Below are positions 13,979-19,600 of a DNA stretch of 19,600 nt, one piece after another (the stretch's first letter is position 1; each line of letters starts with the position of its first letter). The stretch spans positions 1-19,600 of the forward strand of contig CAJOPO010000197.1 in assembly GCA_905236315.1 (NCBI GenBank). Reading direction: 5' to 3'. The notes below the pieces were generated by a model, which saw only the letters and a program-made list of their open reading frames with translations, was not told the DNA's origin and did no database searches. Position numbers and translations under genes: made by a program. Source of the DNA: an uncultured Treponema sp. (GTDB lineage: Bacteria; Spirochaetota; Spirochaetia; Treponematales; Treponemataceae).

Positions 13979-16407
13979 AAGTAATCAGGACCAGTTTCCA
14001 TTAATTCTTCTAATTCTTCATAATTATCTGCAATAAGGCAAGAGGCAAAATATAAGGCTACAACGGATTCTGTAGTTAATATCCCCATAGGAACGGCACC
14101 ATTTCTCCATACATCAGCACTTGTAGAATATTCAGAAAAGTCTACTGAACATTCTTGCTGAGAGGTAGCATAAAACGTTATGCCGTGTTTCCTGCCGTTT
14201 AGTAAGAGTGGCTTTAGTGAATAATCGCTATGGCGCATATTACCAGTGCCAGAAGCATAAAGTTCTAGTATGATTGTTTTTATGCCATATTCATGACTTT
14301 CGCATAACATTTTTTCTAGCCTAAAGCCCAAAAGTCCAGGATATAGCCTTACTACAGATAAATTATGCGCCGCTTCGTTTAAAAGACTCGCCATAATCAA
14401 AAAATCAGGCTCTTGTACAGATAAAAATTGCGTGCTTATTCCCCCTTCATAGCTGAACAGAGGCTCTGTAAGATTCCAGTTATCAAATTCTGCATTGCGC
14501 TTGTTCCAAAACTTTAGGTTCAAAGGCGAATATAGCTTTTTGTTGTATGCCACATACACACCGTTTCTCTTTTGGCGGGCTATCTGCACTGCATAGTTTA
14601 GGTTTTGTGCAGCCTCCTCACCTTCTGTGGGAAGCGTAGAAGATGCCGTTAGCACAACAGGAACATCAGAGGCACCAAATAGCCAGAATAACAAAGCCGC
14701 CGTATAGGGCAAGGTATCTGTGCCGTGAGTTACTACTATGCCGTTTACCGTTCCGCTTTCTATGCGCTTTTTTATTTCTGCTATAAGAGCTGCCCAGTCC
14801 GAAGGCTCTGTTTCTTCACTAAGCATAGTGCGCACAGGGGTTATCTGCACGGGGAACTCTTCTGTGCGCTCTATTAAAGCCTTTACGCTTTCTGAATTGC
14901 CAGCTACTATAGTGCCGTCTTCCCTTTTCCATGCAGTAATAGCTCCTCCCATCGTCAAAACATATATAACGCTAATTTTTAGTTTTTCTTTTATAAGGGC
15001 TTTTACCACTAGGGGAACGGCTTTATTGCCACTTTCTTTTAATACGCAGCCTGTTAGATATTCAAGGGGAGCCATTTCTCCATTCTGCAAACTTGTTACA
15101 CTACCAGGATTTTCTTTTAAAACCTTGTCTACAAAGGGTTCTATCTCTTCTTTAGAAGAAAGCAACACAAAGCCCTGAGTTCTAATTACCTCTTCTGGCT
15201 CCCTACCTGTTTCAAAAACCGCCTGCATAATGTTTTTTGCCATGCCACTATGTATGCGCCCTATATCCAAAATGTGCATTATATAGCCAAACTTTTGTGG
15301 TGTTAAGCGGCACTGCCTTATAGACTGATTTGAAGCATTTAATAGCTTCATCAATTCCCCCGCCATCCAGCGAGCCGTAGTTAGTGGCGAACCTCCTTCT
15401 TTTACGGCTTGCTCAAAGTAGTCGGCGCGGTCTTTTTCGCTACATATAAACTGGGAGCGCAGTCTTGAAAGCCCATACTCGCTTCTAAGCCTTGCCCTGC
15501 GCACAGAAGGAAGTTCTATCGTAAGGGCGTTTCCTCCACATTCTGTAGAAATAGGAACATTTACAAGAGGAAGCACAGTTTCAAACTTAGCCGTTGTTGC
15601 ATTGCGGCTTTTCCAAGATTCCGTTGTATTGCGCTCTTCTATCCATAAGCGGCTTTCACTTTCTATTGTTCTCCCTGAACTTAAAACCTCTTCTTGCCTA
15701 GACATTTCTGAGTTTATGGCTTTGCGAACAAAATTAAATGAATTAAGATTTCGTAACTTTACTACATAAGAAGGCTTTTGTGGGTATTCTGCAAGGGCTG
15801 CATAAGCATTACATCTTACAGAGGCTTCTCCTAACTCTCCTGTTATTAGCTTTAGATATGCCATAACTGTATAAAGTTCTTGCAAAAAAAGTTGCGCTTC
15901 TTCCCCCACTTCAAAGTCGGCACTGGTTTTTATTCTTATACATGGGCAACCTGCGTAAGTCCAGTCTATATGAGGTTTACCATTTCCACTTCTTGTAAGA
16001 TGTCCAGAACGCTCTTCTATACGTAGCTCTTCTATAGCAATATGTTTAGATTTTTTATGGAACATTATATCAAGGCCGCCACCTTCTGCTACCTTTACAG
16101 AACAACCTGTATAATTTCTATCATCAGGTGGCTGCTGAATATTTGCTGTAAGATGTTCTAAAGGTGCACTTTCTAGCATTTTGCCACCTAAAGCACTTGC
16201 TAGGGCTGCTGCCTTATGAAGAACAGAGGGCTGAATCTTTGCCTCTGTAATAAAGAATTCGTCTTGGGTAGAAGAAAATTGCTTTATAAGGCGTTCTTTT
16301 GCAGATTGTATATCTGTTGCTGCCGTTGAATTATCCTTAAAAATAAAGACACCCGGCACTGCAGAAAGCAAAACTCTAATTTCAAGATATACATAAGACT
16401 TATACAC
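13975..16407 (-). CDS. GatB-YqeY-asparaginase (GatD-like) fusion protein, likely catalytically altered
   Basis: An 810-residue single chain with no signal peptide. Residues ~1-335 resemble the GatB cradle: 'DWTYAGCPCIRIKTSADF' matches DYNRAGVPLLEIVTEPD, 'GEASVRCNAYAAL' matches GSLRCDVNVSV, and 'LRNLNSFNFVRKAINSEMSRQ' matches the KNLNSF block. Residues ~340-478 are a well-kept YqeY/tRNA-binding tail ('RLTPQKFGYIMHILDIGRIHSG', 'AKNIMQAVFETG', 'LEYLTGCVLKESGNKA'). Residues ~478-800 are an L-asparaginase domain with 'VVTHGTDTLPYTA' (T563, D564) and the active-site Lys (K632). The nucleophile motif TGGTIA reads MGGAIT, placing Ala489 at the nucleophile Thr. In the GatB part GLEIH reads YLEIR and DYRYFPEPD is lost. 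Archaeal GatD and GatE are separate subunits; a fusion is unusual, and there is no GAD insert as in GatE. Starts at GTG with AGGGG 8 nt upstream. First gene of the operon. Confidence 0.88.
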   Translation of the reverse strand: MYKSYVYLEIRVLLSAVPGVFIFKDNSTAATDIQSAKERLIKQFSSTQDEFFITEAKIQPSVLHKAAALASALGGKMLESAPLEHLTANIQQPPDDRNYTGCSVKVAEGGGLDIMFHKKSKHIAIEELRIEERSGHLTRSGNGKPHIDWTYAGCPCIRIKTSADFEVGEEAQLFLQELYTVMAYLKLITGELGEASVRCNAYAALAEYPQKPSYVVKLRNLNSFNFVRKAINSEMSRQEEVLSSGRTIESESRLWIEERNTTESWKSRNATTAKFETVLPLVNVPISTECGGNALTIELPSVRRARLRSEYGLSRLRSQFICSEKDRADYFEQAVKEGGSPLTTARWMAGELMKLLNASNQSIRQCRLTPQKFGYIMHILDIGRIHSGMAKNIMQAVFETGREPEEVIRTQGFVLLSSKEEIEPFVDKVLKENPGSVTSLQNGEMAPLEYLTGCVLKESGNKAVPLVVKALIKEKLKISVIYVLTMGGAITAWKREDGTIVAGNSESVKALIERTEEFPVQITPVRTMLSEETEPSDWAALIAEIKKRIESGTVNGIVVTHGTDTLPYTAALLFWLFGASDVPVVLTASSTLPTEGEEAAQNLNYAVQIARQKRNGVYVAYNKKLYSPLNLKFWNKRNAEFDNWNLTEPLFSYEGGISTQFLSVQEPDFLIMASLLNEAAHNLSVVRLYPGLLGFRLEKMLCESHEYGIKTIILELYASGTGNMRHSDYSLKPLLLNGRKHGITFYATSQQECSVDFSEYSTSADVWRNGAVPMGILTTESVVALYFASCLIADNYEELEELMETGPDYL

Positions 16408-16435
16408 TTTATTAGCCCCTAAAAAAATTTATAAA

Positions 16436-16468
16436 ATTATACCGTTTTTTTTTATTTTATGATATAAT
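16436..16468. promoter_or_regulatory. Divergent promoter pair between the fusion operon and the glycosidase operon
   Basis: On the minus strand TATAAT lies at 16436-16441, 28 nt before the GTG of the fusion gene. On the plus strand TGATATAAT (16460-16468) is a TGn-extended -10 for the glycosidase gene, giving a leader of about 45 nt. The -35 regions are poor on both sides. The two -10 boxes are 21 bp apart, so the promoters overlap and probably interfere or are co-regulated. Confidence 0.55.
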
Positions 16469-16519
16469 AAAACAGTGTATAAAGTGAATTTTTCCCCGAA
16501 AAAATTCTGAGGAGTTTGC

Positions 16520-17950
16520 GTGAATAAACGAGATTTTCCCAAAATCCACTTTTACGATCAGGATTTTGTAGATATATATGATAAGACATGGAATTGGCTT
16601 TCGGACTATTGGGTAGACCCTGTAAAAAAAGAAAATTCATCTGATGGTTTATTTATTTATCCAATGGATGGAAAATATGTATTAGACCAGCTAGAATCTA
16701 TATTCTCTTCTTTCTTTCTTGTTTATTCAAATCGCAATTATGCTGCAAATAAAAATATAGACTATTTTTATGCGCGTCAAGAAGAAAGTGGAGCTATTAG
16801 ATGGAAGTACGATGCCGATACCAATACCCCCATCTTTACTCAAGAGAACCCAGAAGGCGTTGGTATTCCACTATTCGCTTGGGCAGAATTTAACCTTTAT
16901 CATAAAAGTGCAAATAAACGCCGCATAAAAGAAGTGGTGCCTATTTTGCAGCGTTATATGATATGGCTTGAAAATACTTTTAAGAAAGAGAATGGTCTTT
17001 ATTCTGTGCCCTATCAGTTTTCTACAATGTTTAATTCTCCGCGCGAGGGGGCTTTTTACCCAGTGGACTTTAACTGTTGCATGGCCATAAATGCAGCGCA
17101 CATGTCTGCACTTGGAGACATTCTTAATGACAAGGAATTAAGTTTTTCTTATAAAAAAATGTATTTTAGCCTAAAAACTCGCATTAACGGCTTAATGTGG
17201 GATTCAGAAACTGGTTTTTACCATGACCTTGATATAGAAGAAAAGAAACTCCCAGCAAAGACCATTGCGGGATTTTGGCCTTTGCTTGCAGAACTTCCTA
17301 ATGCAGACAGAGCAGATATATTAATCTCTCATTTAAGTAATCCTCAAACCTTTGGCACAGACCATCCCTTCCCCTCTTTAAGCGCAGACCATCCTATGTT
17401 TTCTTTAGACGGAGAAGGTTTTAGAGGTTCTGTATTTCCACCCTTTGATTTTATGGTAATAAAGGGGCTTGAAAAGTATCAGCGTTATTCTCTTGCGCGC
17501 GAATGTGCTATAAGGCATTTATATTATATTTTGGAAGGATTAAGCCCCATAGATACAAAGCAAAAAGGCGATTTATACGAAGCGTACCTACCTACTAAAG
17601 AAGGTCCTGCCATAATGCACGACTGGGTTGCTTTCCCTCGCAAAAGATTTGTTCACTTTGCAGGTCTTTCTACCATTGCTCTTATGATAGAAAACGTTAT
17701 AGGACTAAGCATTAGCCTTCCTCGTAAAACGGTTGACTGGGTTATTCCTAATTTAGAGATTATGGGCATAGAAAAATTGTCTTTAAAGCGAAACTTAATC
17801 ACTATATTAAGCAATAAAAGCAATCGCGGCTGGGAGATACAAATGGAAAGTGAAAAACTTTATTACTTTACCATTAATATCCTAGACCAAAAGAAAAAGA
17901 CCTTGCCCATTCCTTCTGGTAAGTGTTCTATGCTTATAGATAAATTGTAA
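16520..17950 (+). CDS. GH63/trehalase-like (six-hairpin, alpha/alpha toroid) glycosidase homologue
   Basis: A 476-residue protein without signal peptide, so cytoplasmic. It has the helix-hairpin repeats and motifs of MGH1-like GH63/GH37 enzymes: 'FNSPREGAFYPVDFNCCMAINA' (~171-192), 'GLMWDSETGFYHDLD', 'IAGFWPLLAELPNADRADILISHL', 'FGTDHPFPSLSADHPMF', 'GFRGSVFPPFDFMVIKGLEKY' and 'YEAYLPTKEGPA' (~353). In GH63 enzymes the first block normally reads G-x-D-N-S-P with the Asp as general acid; here that position is Phe171. The Glu of the E-x-Y block (E354) is kept. Activity on trehalose, mannosylglycerate or another small alpha-glycoside is possible, but the missing Asp makes it uncertain. GTG start with GAGGAG 5 nt upstream. 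Its TAA overlaps the next ATG by one base. Confidence 0.78.
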   Translation: MNKRDFPKIHFYDQDFVDIYDKTWNWLSDYWVDPVKKENSSDGLFIYPMDGKYVLDQLESIFSSFFLVYSNRNYAANKNIDYFYARQEESGAIRWKYDADTNTPIFTQENPEGVGIPLFAWAEFNLYHKSANKRRIKEVVPILQRYMIWLENTFKKENGLYSVPYQFSTMFNSPREGAFYPVDFNCCMAINAAHMSALGDILNDKELSFSYKKMYFSLKTRINGLMWDSETGFYHDLDIEEKKLPAKTIAGFWPLLAELPNADRADILISHLSNPQTFGTDHPFPSLSADHPMFSLDGEGFRGSVFPPFDFMVIKGLEKYQRYSLARECAIRHLYYILEGLSPIDTKQKGDLYEAYLPTKEGPAIMHDWVAFPRKRFVHFAGLSTIALMIENVIGLSISLPRKTVDWVIPNLEIMGIEKLSLKRNLITILSNKSNRGWEIQMESEKLYYFTINILDQKKKTLPIPSGKCSMLIDKL

Positions 17951-19518
17951 TGACATCGCCAAAAGCCGTTATAGAAATTGGCTCTACGGGTATACGGCTT
18001 TTAGTTGCTGATATGGCAACAAAGGCTAGGGCTGAAAAGCAAGACCCCCTGCACAATGTGCTTGATAGAGCAGAATTGCCTTTAAGCATAGGGCGGGAAG
18101 TCTTTACTTCTGGTTCTATAAGCCGCGAAACCCAAGTTCAATGTGTACGCATATTAAATCTCTTTAAAGAACAAATTGCCTCGTGGGGAATACAGGCTCA
18201 AGAGGCAATGGTTATAGCCACTAGTGCAGTTCGCGAAGCCATAAATAAAGACCCCTTTGTAGATAGAATAAAAGTAAAAACTGGTTTTACGGTACGTGTT
18301 ATAGACGGCATAGAAGAAAACCGCCTTATGTATATGGCGGTAACGTCATGTCTAAAAGATGAAAACATAGATGTAAAGCAGGAAAACTACGTTATATTAG
18401 AGATTGCAGGCGGAGCTACAGAAATAATCCTTATGGAAAAAGGGCGCATGGTGGGTGCTCATTCTTTGCGGCTGGGTACGGTTATAATAGAACAGCAGAT
18501 TTATGCAATGAGAGGTACCCTTGATGATGAACACAGATTTGAAGATGCACGCCGTTTTTTAGAAGAGTTTATAAGCAACACCCATGGGGTTCTAAAAGAA
18601 GAATTAAACATAGACAGCCTACATTCTTTTATTACATTAGGAACGGATATGAAAATAGCGGCTCTACACGCGGGCACTTGTGTTACACCGTTTTTGTGGG
18701 CAATAAGAAGAAGTGATTTTGATACCTTTGTAGAAAACGTTTTAAAATATCCTGTAGACCTTATAATAACAAAGTTTAAACTAAGCTATGCAGAAGCGCA
18801 AACTTTTCAGCTATCATTATTAGCGTATAGGCAATTTATAAAGGTTACTAATATAGACTCCATTTTGGTGCCAGAGGTTTCTTTAAGAGATGGACTTCTT
18901 ATAAGTTGTGTAAGCGATAAAAATAAAGAACTTCAAAAAGAGTTTGCCGAGCAGATTGTTGCTAGTGCTGCCACTTTGCTTAGAAAATATCGTGGGGACG
19001 AAAAACATGCTCAATATGTGCGTACTATGTGCCTTAGAATATATAATTCTATGCAAAATGAAGCAGATCTATCTCCTAAAGCGCGTCTTTTGCTTGAAGT
19101 AAGTGCCCTTTTGCATGATGTGGGAATGTTTATAAGAGCAGAAGACCACAACGCACACAGTAAATATATTATTCAACATTCAGAAATATTTGGTCTTAGC
19201 AAGGAAGAAATAAATATAGTAGCCCTTACCGCTTACTATCATAAGGGAACAAAACTACCCCAAGAGGATTCTGATTTCTTAATATTACAACGAAGCGACC
19301 GTATGTTAATATTAAAGCTTGCTGCCATACTTAGAGTAGCAGATGCCTTAGACCGAAGCCATAAACAAAAACTCACTGATTTTACCATAGATTTTGTAAA
19401 AGATAGCCTTACATTCAGGATAAAAACAAATGAAAGCCTAAGCCTAGAAAAACTTGCAATGGCAGAAAAAGGCGGTCTTTTTGAAAGCGTCTTTGGCTAT
19501 AAAATAGTGTTGCTATAA
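17950..19518 (+). CDS. Ppx/GppA-family phosphatase with C-terminal HD domain
   Basis: A 522-residue cytoplasmic protein. The N-terminal ASKHA-fold part has 'AVIEIGSTGIRLLVAD' (phosphate 1 loop, usually D-x-G-S-N), 'IATSAVREA' and 'ILEIAGGATEIILM' (phosphate 2 loop, usually D-x-G-G-G-S-x-E), then 'LRLGTVIIEQ'. The C-terminal ~190 residues are an HD phosphohydrolase domain with 'LLHDVGMFI' (H389, D390), 'HSKYIIQHS', 'YYHKGTK' and 'LRVADALDRSHKQ'. The family hydrolyses polyphosphate or pppGpp and links to the stringent response. The first-loop Asp to Glu and second-loop Gly/Ser to Ala changes are mild. Starts at the TAATG overlap with the glycosidase, so it is translationally coupled to it. Confidence 0.94.
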   Translation: MTSPKAVIEIGSTGIRLLVADMATKARAEKQDPLHNVLDRAELPLSIGREVFTSGSISRETQVQCVRILNLFKEQIASWGIQAQEAMVIATSAVREAINKDPFVDRIKVKTGFTVRVIDGIEENRLMYMAVTSCLKDENIDVKQENYVILEIAGGATEIILMEKGRMVGAHSLRLGTVIIEQQIYAMRGTLDDEHRFEDARRFLEEFISNTHGVLKEELNIDSLHSFITLGTDMKIAALHAGTCVTPFLWAIRRSDFDTFVENVLKYPVDLIITKFKLSYAEAQTFQLSLLAYRQFIKVTNIDSILVPEVSLRDGLLISCVSDKNKELQKEFAEQIVASAATLLRKYRGDEKHAQYVRTMCLRIYNSMQNEADLSPKARLLLEVSALLHDVGMFIRAEDHNAHSKYIIQHSEIFGLSKEEINIVALTAYYHKGTKLPQEDSDFLILQRSDRMLILKLAAILRVADALDRSHKQKLTDFTIDFVKDSLTFRIKTNESLSLEKLAMAEKGGLFESVFGYKIVLL

Positions 19519-19528
19519 ACTACATAAG

Positions 19529-19571
19529 GGCACCTCGAAAAACTTCCTTTCAGAAAGTTTTTCGAGGTGCC
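19529..19571. repeat. Perfect 17-bp inverted repeat downstream of the Ppx/GppA gene
   Basis: Arms 19529-19545 and 19555-19571 are exact complements (arm begins GGCACCTCGAAAAACTT), with a 9-nt loop. It starts 10 nt after the stop codon. No T tract follows, but the right arm contains TTTTT. A smaller inner hairpin ending at this T run could end transcription. It could be a terminator or one copy of a dispersed palindromic repeat. Confidence 0.75.
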
Positions 19572-19600
19572 TGCGAGTTGTAAGTCGCTATAATAGCGCG

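Noticed and set aside
14738..15178. 146-codon plus-strand open frame
   Set aside because: Antisense to the asparaginase/YqeY coding region; composition is that of a shadow of a real gene, with no RBS or family resemblance.
13975..16407. Fusion as a sequencing artefact joining two genes
   Set aside because: The frame stays open and codon use looks uniform through the junction near residue 478, the YqeY end runs directly into the first asparaginase strand, and both flanking overlaps are regular; still to be confirmed with other genomes.

Overview
The window is low-GC bacterial DNA that looks like a chromosome segment of a host-associated spirochaete, most likely Treponema. The basis is gene content and style: a long Lgt, a monofunctional AICAR transformylase, a MinD/FlhG-type ATPase, a STAS protein with a zinc ribbon, a sigma-54 type AAA+ protein without an HTH, and a large periplasmic-sensor EAL protein. 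This is a judgement from protein character; no 16S rRNA or other phylogenetic marker is present. I see no rRNA, tRNA, CRISPR array, transposase or phage structural gene.

Layout. (1) 1-783, minus: 5' part of an unrecognised gene that runs off the left edge, with a clear promoter, a strong RBS and a palindromic repeat upstream. (2) 1144-3885, plus: three separate genes (STAS-zinc ribbon, AICAR transformylase, NifX/NifB-like cofactor protein) divided by AT-rich spacers. One spacer holds three perfect and one near-perfect DnaA boxes; another holds four copies of a palindromic motif at an exact 23-bp period. (3) 3958-6181, minus: MinD/FlhG-like ATPase followed by lgt. (4) 6248-10394, plus: a tight operon of ctpA-like protease, rsmE, a divergent WecG/TagA-like protein and a sigma-54 type AAA+ protein, with gaps of 4, -19 and -14 nt. 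(5) 16407-10366, minus: a second tight operon of a GatB-YqeY-asparaginase fusion, a two-sensor EAL protein coupled by an ATGA overlap, and a HAD phosphatase whose 3' end overlaps the preceding plus operon by 29 nt. (6) 16520-19518, plus: divergently transcribed GH63/trehalase-like glycosidase and a Ppx/GppA-HD phosphatase coupled by a TAATG overlap. A 17-bp inverted repeat closes the window.

The most unusual object is the 810-residue fusion at 13975-16407. Its N-terminal ~480 residues resemble GatB, including the tRNA-binding YqeY tail. Its C-terminal ~325 residues resemble L-asparaginase/GatD. This puts the two partners of archaeal GatDE into one bacterial chain, but the asparaginase nucleophile position reads Ala (GGA in place of GGT) and the GatB metal/kinase motifs are altered. 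It is translationally coupled to a c-di-GMP phosphodiesterase with two periplasmic binding-protein-like sensor domains.

A recurring theme is loss of key residues in otherwise recognisable enzymes: the asparaginase domain, the GGDEF domain of the EAL protein, the receiver-like domain of the AAA+ protein, the WecG-like protein and the glycosidase. The ctpA and MinD-like genes have -10 boxes exactly 7 nt before their ATG and no RBS, so both are candidates for leaderless transcription from one divergent promoter region.
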